A DNA stretch of 64,000 nt from Acinetobacter oleivorans DR1 (GCF_000196795.1 NC_014259.1:124001-188000), one strand, 5' to 3'; numbered from the stretch's first letter, positions 1-8,997 are shown. Numbers and translations: made by a program. The notes: generated by a model not told the origin, from the sequence alone.

Positions 1-549
1 TGGAGGCTCAGGCGGTGGCAACAGCTCTCCTGTCGGACTCAATCCATATTTTTGTCCGATTGATTTCAAGATCAAGGTTGCATCAAAAGCATCCTGTGGA
101 GCCTGCTTTTGATCCCGATAGCATTCAATAGTATACGACACTTGAACAGGGTCGATATTGACCACTTGTGGGTAATCATAGAACGGATCATGCCAGAAAC
201 CTGGGTAGCGACGACCATAACCATATGGATAAAAGCTTGGAGCTGATGGATAAACCACAGCCTGACGTGGCGGTTTCTGGCTCTGATTACTTGGATCATT
301 TTGCACTTTAAAAAAGCGGAAACCTTTTTGTATCGTCGTTTGTGCTGATTTCACCAAGGTAATTTCTTCAGCTCTGCCATAACTCATATTTGGGTCGGCT
401 TGAAAACTAATACGGAACGTTTGGGCATTTAGAGGATATGCTGAAAACTGGCCAAGCTGATCAAAGGTTCTTGGTTTACTTGGAGTCGTTGCACACGCAG
501 TTAAAGTTAAGGCAGTGCCTAAGGCTAAACAAAGAGAGAGATATTTCAT
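1..549 (-). CDS. Putative lipoprotein, C-terminus cut by window edge
   Basis: The reading frame starts at the ATG at 549 and runs off the left edge still open, giving 183 codons. The N-terminus is a classic lipoprotein signal: MKYLSLCLALGTALTL, then a T-A-C lipobox whose Cys (about residue 20) would be acylated. The mature part has a Ser/Tyr/Gly-rich 'SYGRAEE' segment and a Tyr/Pro-rich stretch, then ends in a Pro run at the edge. It resembles the small CC0125/CC1285-type lipoproteins seen in Acinetobacter, but that assignment is a guess. Membrane anchoring is well supported; the function is unknown. Confidence 0.7.
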   Translation of the reverse strand, partial: MKYLSLCLALGTALTLTACATTPSKPRTFDQLGQFSAYPLNAQTFRISFQADPNMSYGRAEEITLVKSAQTTIQKGFRFFKVQNDPSNQSQKPPRQAVVYPSAPSFYPYGYGRRYPGFWHDPFYDYPQVVNIDPVQVSYTIECYRDQKQAPQDAFDATLILKSIGQKYGLSPTGELLPPPEPP

Positions 550-608
550 GATGAACTCCCAGCTGAGCATTGAAAAATAGATGACTCAGCATTAAAAATT
601 AAGAAGTT

Positions 609-1148
609 TTAAAAACTACTGTTCGGTTCTAATAAAAATTCGGTTTCCTCTGGAGTGGAAACACGCCCGAGAATGGTATTTCGATGAGGATAGCGTCCAA
701 AGCGATCAATAATGACTTTATGCTTTTTCTCAAAACTTAAATTAATTTCATTGCCAAGGCGTTGAAAGAGTTTTAAGGCAAATTCATGAATCAATTTTGA
801 TTCACTATGCATAAACGGCATATATAAAAAAGAACGTTGCTCTGGATTAAGCTGTGCATCGAGTTGTAAGCTAATCGTTTCTTGTGCCAAAGCTAATGCC
901 AAACTGTCATAGGCAAAAGATTCGGGTTGATCACGATAAATGTTGCGAGAAAACTGGTCTAGTACAATAATCTCTGCCAAACGGCCTTCCGCTGTTTTTC
1001 GCCAAGACCACAGTTCTGCTTGAGTTGCCTGTCGATGAACGTCAGAAAAATTTTCACGGATTTTTTTGTCAAAATCATCACTTTTTGCAAACCAAAGTGA
1101 ACGGTGTTCAGGAGAAAACCAGAAGTTTAAAATGTCTTGTTCGTTCAT
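609..1148 (-). CDS. DUF924 family protein
   Basis: A 179-residue soluble protein. It opens with 'DILNFWF' and carries 'LDQFSRNIYR' in the first half and 'FLYMPFMHSE' mid-protein, which are the conserved blocks of the DUF924 family (all-alpha, TPR-like fold). Its length is typical of the family. No biochemical role is established. It stands alone: the lipoprotein gene follows 59 bp downstream on the same strand, and gshA diverges on the other side. The start ATG at 1148 fits the family N-terminus. Confidence 0.85.
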   Translation of the reverse strand: MNEQDILNFWFSPEHRSLWFAKSDDFDKKIRENFSDVHRQATQAELWSWRKTAEGRLAEIIVLDQFSRNIYRDQPESFAYDSLALALAQETISLQLDAQLNPEQRSFLYMPFMHSESKLIHEFALKLFQRLGNEINLSFEKKHKVIIDRFGRYPHRNTILGRVSTPEETEFLLEPNSSF

Positions 1149-1186
1149 GATATTGACAACTCTTTAGCAATTATTCTTCAATAAAA

Positions 1187-1223
1187 TCACAATTCTTTCG
1201 TGTCTTAAATAACAAGATTGTGA
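1187..1223. promoter_or_regulatory. Inverted repeat in the DUF924/gshA divergent region
   Basis: TCACAAT at 1187-1193 and its exact reverse complement ATTGTGA at 1217-1223 flank a 23-bp spacer in the 168-bp region between the divergent DUF924 and gshA genes. It could be a regulator site or chance in AT-rich DNA. No -35/-10 pair for gshA is clear enough to call. Confidence 0.25.
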
Positions 1224-1316
1224 TAAAAATTGCCAAACTGGAATGATGTGAGTATATAAATAGCCGTATCATCTCACGATTTTGTATATAGTGATCTTTA
1301 ATAAGCGAGCAAATGC

Positions 1317-2894
1317 ATGAGTCAACCCACTACACCCTCTCAATCAGTTATTCCTGCTTGGGTGGATTCGTCGCTACTACAAGGCATGTTACGTGGAATA
1401 GAGCGTGAAAGCCTACGTATGCAAAGTAATGGGTTCTTATCACAAGAGTTACATCCAAAGGCATTGGGTTCGGCTTTAACACATCCACAAATTACGACTG
1501 ATTATTCAGAAGCATTAATGGAGTTTATTACCTCACCTAAGCCAACCATTGGTGAGGCTTTGAATGAGCTCACCGATATTCATGCGGTTGTGCATCGTCA
1601 TTTAGAAAATGGTGAGAAACTCTGGCCGCTGTCTATGCCATGTATGTTAGATGACAATGAAGAACGAATTCGTCTAGCACAATACGGCACCTCTAATATT
1701 GGTCGTTTTAAAACACTATACCGCCGTGGGCTGGGAATTCGATATGGTCGCCGTATGCAGACCATTTCAGGCGTGCATTACAATTTATCTTTTCCAGATA
1801 CACTTTTTGCCGAGCTACAAGCTCATGAAACTGACGAACAATTAAAATCATTAAGTTTGCAGGATTATCGTAGCCATCGTTATTTTGGCCTTATTCGTAA
1901 TTTTATCCGTTTAACACCGTTAGTTATGTTTTTAGTGGGTGCTAGCCCAACAGTATGCCGTTGTTTCTTAACTGGACATAAACATCAGTTGTTACCTTTA
2001 ATCAAAGGTTCATACTATTTACCGTATGCTACAGCACTCCGTATGGGACGATTGGGCTATCAAAACTCAGCTCAAAAAAGCTTAGGTATTCATTACAATA
2101 ATTTGTCTGGCTATCTGGATGGTTTACAAAAAGCCGTTCATTCTCCTTACCCACCATTTAGCCGTTTAGGGTTAAATGATGCCTCTGGTGAGCCGTTGCA
2201 AATTAATGATCATGTTTTGCAGATCGAGAATGAATATTACAGTCTCGTACGTCCAAAACAGGTGCCTCAAAAAGGTGAAACGCCGTCTCAAGCTTTGAAA
2301 AATCGAGGGGTGGGATATGTTGAGCTACGTGCTGTTGATGTAAACCCATACTCGGCAATTGGCGTTGATGAAACAACGGCAGGCTTCCTTGAAGTGCTAG
2401 CACTTTATTGTCTGTTAAGTGATAGCCCAGACTTGTTAGGTCCAGAGCAAGACTTGGTTGAGAAAAATCAGACCGAGGTGGTAAACCGAGGTCGAGCACC
2501 GAACGCAACCATTACAGATTTAACAGGGTCATATCACATCGAAGATTGGGCACGTTTATATATTGCAAAAATGCAAGATTGTGCACAGCTACTTGATCAG
2601 ACTTACGCAACGGACTTGTATGGTTCAGCATTAGCGATCATGCAAGCACGAATTGATGAAGTTGATGAGACTTTATCTGCCCATGTTATTGACGATACGT
2701 TAAAGCATGGTGGAACTTGGAGTTTTGGTAGCCACATGGCGCAATTACATGCTGAAAGTTATGAACAGCATGAGCTTAGTGTGGAAACCTTGAAACATTT
2801 TGAACAATTGGCTGTACAGTCGTTACAGCAGCAAGAACAACTTGAGCAAGATACTCAGGTCAGTTTTGATCAATATCTTGAACAATATCGATAA
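1317..2894 (+). CDS. gshA: Glutamate-cysteine ligase
   Basis: Catalyses the first, rate-limiting step of glutathione synthesis: ATP-dependent joining of L-glutamate and L-cysteine in the cytosol. The 525-residue length matches the gamma-proteobacterial GshA family (E. coli about 518). Family landmarks are 'GIERESLRM' near residue 28, 'TTDYSEALMEFIT' near 60, 'GVHYNLSF' near 155 and 'GVGYVELRAVDVNP' near 335. An upstream ATG at 1313 is in another frame, so 1317 is used. dsbB follows 16 bp downstream, probably on the same transcript. The second pathway gene, gshB, is in this window but 29 kb away. Confidence 0.97.
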   Translation: MSQPTTPSQSVIPAWVDSSLLQGMLRGIERESLRMQSNGFLSQELHPKALGSALTHPQITTDYSEALMEFITSPKPTIGEALNELTDIHAVVHRHLENGEKLWPLSMPCMLDDNEERIRLAQYGTSNIGRFKTLYRRGLGIRYGRRMQTISGVHYNLSFPDTLFAELQAHETDEQLKSLSLQDYRSHRYFGLIRNFIRLTPLVMFLVGASPTVCRCFLTGHKHQLLPLIKGSYYLPYATALRMGRLGYQNSAQKSLGIHYNNLSGYLDGLQKAVHSPYPPFSRLGLNDASGEPLQINDHVLQIENEYYSLVRPKQVPQKGETPSQALKNRGVGYVELRAVDVNPYSAIGVDETTAGFLEVLALYCLLSDSPDLLGPEQDLVEKNQTEVVNRGRAPNATITDLTGSYHIEDWARLYIAKMQDCAQLLDQTYATDLYGSALAIMQARIDEVDETLSAHVIDDTLKHGGTWSFGSHMAQLHAESYEQHELSVETLKHFEQLAVQSLQQQEQLEQDTQVSFDQYLEQYR

Positions 2895-2910
2895 TAAAAC
2901 GAGGTTTTAC

Positions 2911-3426
2911 ATGCGATTAAGTTACCGTTTGGTGAGTGGGCTACTTGTTTTAGCAAGTATTGTCGGCATGTCTTTTGCGTTGTATCTGGAACATGTAAAA
3001 GGTTTAGAGCCATGTCCGCTCTGTATTTTTCAACGTGTTGGCTTAATGGCGATGGGTTTTGTGGCGCTCGTCGCTTTTTTGCATAACCCAGTTTCCAATG
3101 CGATTAAACGCTTTTATGCATTTTTGGCTGGCATTGCAATTTTATGGTCAGTCGGTGTGGCAGGGCGTCATGTGTGGATACAGCATTTACCCGCAGATCA
3201 AGTACCGAGTTGTGGACCGGGTTTAAATTATTTAATTGATGCTTTACCTATGAAAGCAGTTTTGCAAGAAGTGCTTTCTGGTTCAGGTGAGTGTGCTGCA
3301 ATTGATTGGACCTTTTTAGGTCAATCTTTACCAGTTTGGTCATTGGTTTATTTCGTTTTGCTCTTACTGGTCTGCTTATGGCAGTTATTCCGTTTTTATC
3401 CAGTGTTTAAGACTGCTAAAAAGTAA
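2911..3426 (+). CDS. dsbB: Disulfide bond formation protein B
   Basis: Inner-membrane quinone reductase that re-oxidises the periplasmic thiol oxidase DsbA. The 171-residue protein has four hydrophobic segments. The first periplasmic loop carries CPLC (Cys35, Cys38), followed by 'FQRVGLMAMG'. The second loop has a Cys in 'PSCGPG' and another in 'GECAAIDW', giving the two cysteine pairs DsbB needs. The reading frame stays open back into gshA, but the ATG at 2911 has a GAGG ribosome-binding site 6 bp upstream and starts right at the first membrane helix. It is cotranscribed with gshA and ends in the terminator at 3441. Confidence 0.93.
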   Translation: MRLSYRLVSGLLVLASIVGMSFALYLEHVKGLEPCPLCIFQRVGLMAMGFVALVAFLHNPVSNAIKRFYAFLAGIAILWSVGVAGRHVWIQHLPADQVPSCGPGLNYLIDALPMKAVLQEVLSGSGECAAIDWTFLGQSLPVWSLVYFVLLLLVCLWQLFRFYPVFKTAKK

Positions 3427-3440
3427 GTTTAAACAGATTA

Positions 3441-3473
3441 AAAAAAAGCCCAAAATTATATTGGGCTTTTTTT
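3441..3473 (+). terminator. Intrinsic terminator after gshA-dsbB
   Basis: AGCCCAA / TTGGGCT stem with a short AT loop, preceded by an A-run and followed by a T-run. It lies 15 bp after the dsbB stop and separates this operon from the T6SS island. Confidence 0.9.
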
Positions 3474-3533
3474 ATTGTTTTATAATTAATCAAACTATAA
3501 AAAAACAAATTGAAAAAAAGAATAATGATATAG

Positions 3534-3547
3534 ACAGATAGGTCTGT
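3534..3547. promoter_or_regulatory. ACAGA-N4-TCTGT dyad upstream of vgrG
   Basis: ACAGA (3534-3538) and TCTGT (3543-3547) form a 5-bp inverted repeat 45 bp before the vgrG start, followed by six T. It could be a regulator site or a weak terminator. A closely related motif sits at 13192. Confidence 0.25.
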
Positions 3548-3591
3548 TTTTTATAAAGTGCAGCCGTTTTATATCCTTATGATTATAAAAA

Positions 3592-6468
3592 ATGTTTTTT
3601 AATATCTTTAATGTTTTGGAAAAAATAGGGTTAAGTGCACAGAAACGCGCGATTCACGTGCAATTTTCTAATGAACTACTCAATAACCAAGTTTTTTTAC
3701 AGCGTATCGAGGGCCAACACCAGCTAAATGGGGAAATTGAAGCTGAGTTGATTTGCCTTTCGACAAGTGCACAAATTGCATTGAAGCAGTTTATAGGAGT
3801 GCAAGTTGCTGTTGATCAGGTCACTGATTCAGGAAAATTATTTCGAACTACAGGAATTGTAACGGAAGCCAGTTATGGCCAAAGTGACGGTGCTTTAACG
3901 CTTTATAAACTTACCTTAAAAGACGCGACAAATTTATGGCACAAGCGCCGTAATAGTCGTGTTTTTATGAATAAAAGTATTATTGAAGTCGCGGAAGTTT
4001 TATTTAAAGAATGGCAAGAAAAAAGTCAGCTTTTTGCGACAAGTTTAAGTCTTGATCTTAGTGGGTTAAGCCAGAGCTATGATATTCGCCCATTTATCAT
4101 GCAGCACAATGAATCTGATTATGACTTTCTGACACGCTTATGGCGAAGTGAAGGCGTTAGCTGGCTAATTGATGAAGCCGAACTTTTTGTACCTCATTTT
4201 ACTGTGCCAATACAGGCTCAAAAACTAAGACTCATTGATGACAATAGCCAGTACCAAGCTTTAGAACGTCGCAGCATTCGTTATCACCGCAGTAGTGCAA
4301 CAGAATATCAAGATAGCATTACAGGTTTTGTAGCAGTGCGGACTTTGCAGCCGACAGCGGTACATGTGCAGCGTTGGCAACCGGATGCTCTGGCACACGA
4401 AGAAGGTGTAGGTTCAGTTATTACTACACACATACATTCAGAGCAGTTTGATTCAGCGAGTTTGAGCCTTGAACAAGCATGGCACATGAGCCCAGCTTGG
4501 ATGCAAGATTTAAAAGGGGAAGATCAGGCTACCGCTTCAAGTGGTAATCAGCTAGAGAAATTAAATCAGCACTTCACGAATATGTATGCGAGTCAGGCCA
4601 AATACTTTAAGGCCTATAGTAGTGTCCGTGATAGCCAAGTTGGTTATTGGTTTAATCTACAGGGGCATCCAGAAATTGATCAGCATGAAGGGGCTGACCA
4701 AGAGTTCCTCATCATTGCTAAAAATTTCTATAACCAAAATAACCTACCGAAAGATTTGCATCAGCAAGTTAGCCAGTTGTTAACCCAAAGTCGTTGGGAT
4801 AAACATGGTTATGAAGATATTGAGCGCCAAGGTAATGAGCTGACCTTAATACGCCGTCAAATTAAAACTGCACCTGAATATCATCCAGAACAGCATCGAC
4901 CAATTGCCTACCCACAAAGAGCGAAAGTCGTGGGGCCAGAGGGAGAGACCATTCATGTCGATGAATGGGGTCGTATAAAAGTACGTTTTCTATTTACCCG
5001 TAGTGATGATCATGGACATGACGGTGGTGCAGGGAGCAATGACAACGATACTGACTCGGCTTGGGTTGATGTACTAACTCCTTGGGCTGGCGAAGGCTAT
5101 GGAGCACGCTTCTTGCCACGTATTGGTGAAGTGGTTGTCATAGACTTCTTTGATGGCAATATTGACCGTCCATTCGTGACGGGGCGTATCCATGAAGCGC
5201 AGCGTTCGCCAACCAAGTTCGATGTAAAAGGGCAGCTTCCTGCGACTAAAAAACTAAGCGGGATCCGCAGTCAGGAAATCAGTGGTAGTGGTTTTAACCA
5301 ATTGCGTTTTGATGACACAACAGGGCAAATCAGTACCCAACTACAAAGTAGTCATGCAGCGACGCAACTGAACTTAGGTAACTTAAGTCATCCGAAAGAA
5401 CAAGCGACGAGCCAAGGACGTGGAGAAGGCTTTGAGCTTAGAACAGATGCGTGGGGAGCAGTGCGTGCTGGAAACGGTTTATACATTAGTACTCACAAAC
5501 AAGATCAAGCTCAAGGACTTCACCTTGATGCGAATGAAACCAAACAACAGCTTGAAGGCGGGTTAAACAATAGTAAAGCTCTAAGTGAAGTTGCTAAAAA
5601 TCAGCAGACAGATCCGTTGGAAGTTCTTGATCATTTAAAAAACTTTTTAGATCAGATTGAACAGAAAGACAAAGATAAAGCTACTGCATTTAAACAAGCG
5701 ATTATGGTGTTAAGTGCGCCAAATAGTATAGCAGTTGCAAGTAATGAAGATATTCATCTGAGTGCAGATGGACAGATTAGCCAAACTGCTGGTGATAGTA
5801 TTAACCTGAGTACTCAAAAGAATTTGATTGCTCATGCCCAAAATAAGATAAGTTTTTTTGCAGCTCAAGATGGAGCAAGAATGTATGCGGGTAAGGGCAA
5901 AATTGAGTTACAAGCACAAAGTGATGGTACAGATATCATTGCACGAAAAGGGATACAGATTATTTCAACAGAAGATAGAATCGAAATAATTAGCCCAAAA
6001 GAAATTATACTCACTGCGGACGGCTCACAACTCAAGATTAATAGTTCTGGTATTTTTCCTGTAACTGGGGGCAAGCTTGAGGTTAAGGCAGGTCAGCATT
6101 TATTTATGAGCGGCGCGAATATTGTTGTTCCAAAGATAAGCTTACCTACTATAAAAACACCTTTTAGTAATAAAATTAACTATAACTGGAATATAAATTC
6201 GAAAGATAAAAAAGAACTATTTATTATAAATAAAAAGAATAATAGCCTTATAAAAACCTATAAAAATGAGCTTGATAATAAAAATAATTTAAGCTCATTA
6301 CGGTTTTATACACCAGAAGAAGCAGATTTTACGGCAATGATTTTTAATTCTGATTATATTCAGTTAAAGCAAAATATACCTGATAGTGAAAATATTGATG
6401 AGCTTTTAGAGGAAACACTTTTGTATGACGAAGAAAATGATGATGTCTATACAGAAGAGGAGTTTTGA
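3592..6468 (+). CDS. vgrG: Type VI secretion tip protein VgrG
   Basis: Spike protein that caps the T6SS tube and carries effectors into target cells. It has 958 residues. The N-terminal 430 or so form the gp27-like base (for example 'YDIRPFIMQHNESDYDFLTRLWRSEG'). Residues about 444-540 are the gp5 OB-fold, with 'VDEWGRIKVRF', 'GYGARFLPRIGEVVVIDF' and 'NIDRPFVTGRI'. Residues about 650-850 are the DUF2345 beta-spike ('LSADGQISQTAGDSINLSTQ', 'KEIILTADGSQL'). The last 100 residues are AT-rich in codon use, lack a known domain and end in an acidic tail; this is probably the cargo-specific part. The effector gene starts 3 bp later. No other T6SS structural gene is in the window, so this is a satellite vgrG locus. 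Confidence 0.95.
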   Translation: MFFNIFNVLEKIGLSAQKRAIHVQFSNELLNNQVFLQRIEGQHQLNGEIEAELICLSTSAQIALKQFIGVQVAVDQVTDSGKLFRTTGIVTEASYGQSDGALTLYKLTLKDATNLWHKRRNSRVFMNKSIIEVAEVLFKEWQEKSQLFATSLSLDLSGLSQSYDIRPFIMQHNESDYDFLTRLWRSEGVSWLIDEAELFVPHFTVPIQAQKLRLIDDNSQYQALERRSIRYHRSSATEYQDSITGFVAVRTLQPTAVHVQRWQPDALAHEEGVGSVITTHIHSEQFDSASLSLEQAWHMSPAWMQDLKGEDQATASSGNQLEKLNQHFTNMYASQAKYFKAYSSVRDSQVGYWFNLQGHPEIDQHEGADQEFLIIAKNFYNQNNLPKDLHQQVSQLLTQSRWDKHGYEDIERQGNELTLIRRQIKTAPEYHPEQHRPIAYPQRAKVVGPEGETIHVDEWGRIKVRFLFTRSDDHGHDGGAGSNDNDTDSAWVDVLTPWAGEGYGARFLPRIGEVVVIDFFDGNIDRPFVTGRIHEAQRSPTKFDVKGQLPATKKLSGIRSQEISGSGFNQLRFDDTTGQISTQLQSSHAATQLNLGNLSHPKEQATSQGRGEGFELRTDAWGAVRAGNGLYISTHKQDQAQGLHLDANETKQQLEGGLNNSKALSEVAKNQQTDPLEVLDHLKNFLDQIEQKDKDKATAFKQAIMVLSAPNSIAVASNEDIHLSADGQISQTAGDSINLSTQKNLIAHAQNKISFFAAQDGARMYAGKGKIELQAQSDGTDIIARKGIQIISTEDRIEIISPKEIILTADGSQLKINSSGIFPVTGGKLEVKAGQHLFMSGANIVVPKISLPTIKTPFSNKINYNWNINSKDKKELFIINKKNNSLIKTYKNELDNKNNLSSLRFYTPEEADFTAMIFNSDYIQLKQNIPDSENIDELLEETLLYDEENDDVYTEEEF

Positions 6469-6471
6469 TTA

Positions 6472-8067
6472 ATGAGTAAATTAGTCACTATTACTGCTAA
6501 GTTTTATGATAAATCTGGAAAGCAGATTATTAACTTAAATGTACAATCTAGATATAAAGATTCATTAAATGCTAATATCCAAAAAACTGATAAGCTCGGT
6601 CTGTTTGTATTTCAAGCTTCGCCAAATAGAACTGTTGAGATATTAGCAAAGCCTCCTTATCAAAAAGATTATGCAGTATTTAAAACGATAAACTCTTCTA
6701 TTCATTCCTCAGAAAAAAATCCTATTAAAGTCCAGTTGCCAAAAACAATTGATGAATATCAACAAGTAAAGAAAACCAGTTCAATCAAAGGAATTGTAAG
6801 CACTTTTTTTAAAATTGTTGATATTAATGGAAAAGTTATGAAAAACTTTCCTGTTCAATCACGACCAAAAGGTAAAGGAAATTCACCCGATAAATATACA
6901 AATGATGAAGGCATAGTAGAAGTATGCTCATCACCTAATAGAGATATAGAGGTCTTAGTATTAACATCAAAGGATATATTTGTTTTAAAAAGCTCAATAA
7001 ATTCTGCTAACGGTAGTTCCCAACCAAATTTTATTAAATTAGATGAGCCTTATGAAAAATTTAAAAGTGCATCTACGATTAAAATTTTAGATCGAGATGG
7101 AAGTGACTACATTGTAGAAAAAACTAATGTGGAAATGTTAGTTGTAGAGAATGGTAAAAAACAACTTTTTAGTATATCGAATGGAAAATTACCATTACAA
7201 AGCATGGTAGGGCAGAAACTAGAATTTACGGTGTATAAGCCTGATGGTAAGCCTTTAAAGACACAAACCTATATGGCAACACGAGTTAAAAACAACCCTG
7301 TTGAATTCCATTTGGATGTAGATATAACAAAAGGCAGTACGGCACAGAATGATCCAGAGATTAATAAGAAAGTTAAGGCTAAAGACTGCCCATCTGAATG
7401 CGTAGTTCAGACTATTTCATTTGATACTACACCTGGACCCTATATTATTTCGATGGAAATGTGGAAAAAAATATTAGAATTTGAAAGATATGAGCCAAGA
7501 CCTTATCATCCAGGTGATGATTCAAGTGGGGTTACAATCGCTATAGGATATGATTTAGGTCAACAATCGAAATCACAAATTCAACAAGATTTAGCAAAAT
7601 TTTATACTAAAGATCAAATAGAGCGTTTAATGATCGCACAAGGTAAAAAGGGTAATAATGCCCATAACCTTATCCAGAAGTTATCAGATATTACGATTAC
7701 TAAAGATAATGCATTGAAATTAGCAATTGTATTAAAAACACGTTATGCAAATCAGGTATTATCTATTTATCCTGAAACCCTAACCTTACACCCACATTGC
7801 CAAGGGGTGTTACTTTCTTTAGTTTTTAATAGAGGACCAGGTTTAGTAGATCCAAAACCCCCTAAAAAAGGTTTAACACGTAAGCATATGAGACAAGTTC
7901 AAGACGCATTAAAAAATAAAAAGCCTGAAGAAATCCCTAATATTTTAAGAGATATGTCTAAACTTTGGAATAAAACGGGACCAAAAGGAAATAGTGGTGT
8001 GGGCAAACGTCGAAGAGAAGAAGCGAATATTTTTGAAAAAGGATTAAAGTGTGCTTGTTATGAATAA
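6472..8067 (+). CDS. Probable T6SS effector: N-terminal repeats plus lysozyme-fold muramidase domain
   Basis: A 531-residue protein with no signal peptide. Residues about 1-105 and 109-198 are two copies of a beta-rich repeat: both contain VQSR, then 'ASPNRTVEIL' or 'SSPNRDIEVL', then an INS motif. A third, diverged beta-rich block spans about 199-290. The C-terminus from about 330 resembles the T4-lysozyme/pesticin muramidase fold: 'LEFERYEPRPYHPG' (candidate catalytic Glu338), 'GVTIAIGYDLG' (candidate Thr355), 'LVFNRGPG' and a basic 'GKRRREE' near the end. I infer that it is loaded on VgrG through the repeats and cleaves peptidoglycan in competitors. It sits 3 bp after vgrG and overlaps the next gene by 8 bp. 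The exact lysozyme subfamily is uncertain. Confidence 0.85.
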   Translation: MSKLVTITAKFYDKSGKQIINLNVQSRYKDSLNANIQKTDKLGLFVFQASPNRTVEILAKPPYQKDYAVFKTINSSIHSSEKNPIKVQLPKTIDEYQQVKKTSSIKGIVSTFFKIVDINGKVMKNFPVQSRPKGKGNSPDKYTNDEGIVEVCSSPNRDIEVLVLTSKDIFVLKSSINSANGSSQPNFIKLDEPYEKFKSASTIKILDRDGSDYIVEKTNVEMLVVENGKKQLFSISNGKLPLQSMVGQKLEFTVYKPDGKPLKTQTYMATRVKNNPVEFHLDVDITKGSTAQNDPEINKKVKAKDCPSECVVQTISFDTTPGPYIISMEMWKKILEFERYEPRPYHPGDDSSGVTIAIGYDLGQQSKSQIQQDLAKFYTKDQIERLMIAQGKKGNNAHNLIQKLSDITITKDNALKLAIVLKTRYANQVLSIYPETLTLHPHCQGVLLSLVFNRGPGLVDPKPPKKGLTRKHMRQVQDALKNKKPEEIPNILRDMSKLWNKTGPKGNSGVGKRRREEANIFEKGLKCACYE

Positions 8068-8419
8068 AAAAATTCAAACTTATATTTTAACTATCTTCAT
8101 TTCTTCATGTGCCTTCGCAGATAAAGTTGGTTCAGTTTGTATTCCAGATAGTACGGTTTTTAATGACATATTGAACTGTTATTTAGCTGATTATAAGAAA
8201 AATGATAAAATATTGAATGCATTATATCAAAAAAAGATCTCAAACCTATCTAAAGGAAATAAAGAAAAGTTAAGAGAATCTCAAAGAGACTGGATTAAAG
8301 AAAAGGAAGCTGTATGCGTTGCAGATGAAAATGAATATGGTAGAGAGAGCCATTTTGAAGCTATAAAATGTCAAACTGAAATGACAAAAGAAAGAATTTA
8401 TTTTTTAAAAAAATATTAA
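8060..8419 (+). CDS. LprI-family (DUF1311) lysozyme inhibitor, likely immunity protein
   Basis: A 119-residue exported protein. The signal peptide is MNKKIQTYILTIF..., with a possible cleavage after 'CAFA'; the ISSC could alternatively act as a lipobox. The mature part has the DUF1311/LprI pattern: Cys-bounded segment 'VCIPD...NCYLADYKK', 'LRESQRDWIKEKEAVC' and a last Cys in 'IKCQTEMTKERI'. LprI proteins inhibit lysozyme in the periplasm. The gene overlaps the muramidase-domain effector by 8 bp, so it most likely protects the producer from that effector. The start chosen is the ATG at 8060; a GTG at 8051 is in frame but adds nothing. Confidence 0.82.
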   Translation: MNKKIQTYILTIFISSCAFADKVGSVCIPDSTVFNDILNCYLADYKKNDKILNALYQKKISNLSKGNKEKLRESQRDWIKEKEAVCVADENEYGRESHFEAIKCQTEMTKERIYFLKKY

Positions 8420-8457
8420 ATTCCCTCTAGCTAGATAATATTTTTTGACAAGATAAT

Positions 8458-8997
8458 ATGATTATTTTAAATGATAAGATACCCCTTATTTTTTCTGTGT
8501 TCTTATTATTGGAAACATATAGTTATAATTTATTTGCAAAGGATCAATGTAATATTGACCAACAAGTAAAATTAAATATATTTAAGAAAAATGATTATAA
8601 ATTTTATAATTATATATGTGAGTCTTCAGAAGGTTCATATCTTAAAGGTTATTTTGGAGATCAAGAGAAGAAAATATTCGTTGGTGATTACTCTGATTTT
8701 GCAGCTAAAGAAAGTCCTAAACTTTTAGCTGTCAGTATCTATAAATCAACTAAAAGAAAACCTCCAATATTGATTACTATTAATTCAGCATATTACTCTT
8801 GTACTCCACAAATAGAAGGAGAAATGTATCAAGTTAACCTATATCAAATTAGTGAAAATAAGATTTTAAATCTGAAAAATATAACAAATATATTAGGTAG
8901 TAATGCAGAGGGTTTTGAAGGGATTTCGGAGGGGAAAGTCTATTATAAATATAAAACCATTTCTGAAATTAAAAAATGGTTAGATAAAAATTATTAA
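8458..8997 (+). CDS. Exported protein of unknown function in the T6SS island
   Basis: A 179-residue protein that I do not recognise. It starts with a hydrophobic signal peptide (IPLIFSVFLLLE...), cleavable after 'NLFA'. The mature chain has Cys residues in 'DQCNID', 'NYICESS' and 'YSCTPQ' and is Lys/Tyr/Asn-rich with strongly AT-rich codons, like the two genes before it. It lies 38 bp after the LprI-like gene and before a terminator, so it is probably the last gene of the vgrG unit. A second immunity protein or an orphan immunity gene left by effector exchange is the natural guess, but that rests on position only. Confidence 0.6.
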   Translation: MIILNDKIPLIFSVFLLLETYSYNLFAKDQCNIDQQVKLNIFKKNDYKFYNYICESSEGSYLKGYFGDQEKKIFVGDYSDFAAKESPKLLAVSIYKSTKRKPPILITINSAYYSCTPQIEGEMYQVNLYQISENKILNLKNITNILGSNAEGFEGISEGKVYYKYKTISEIKKWLDKNY

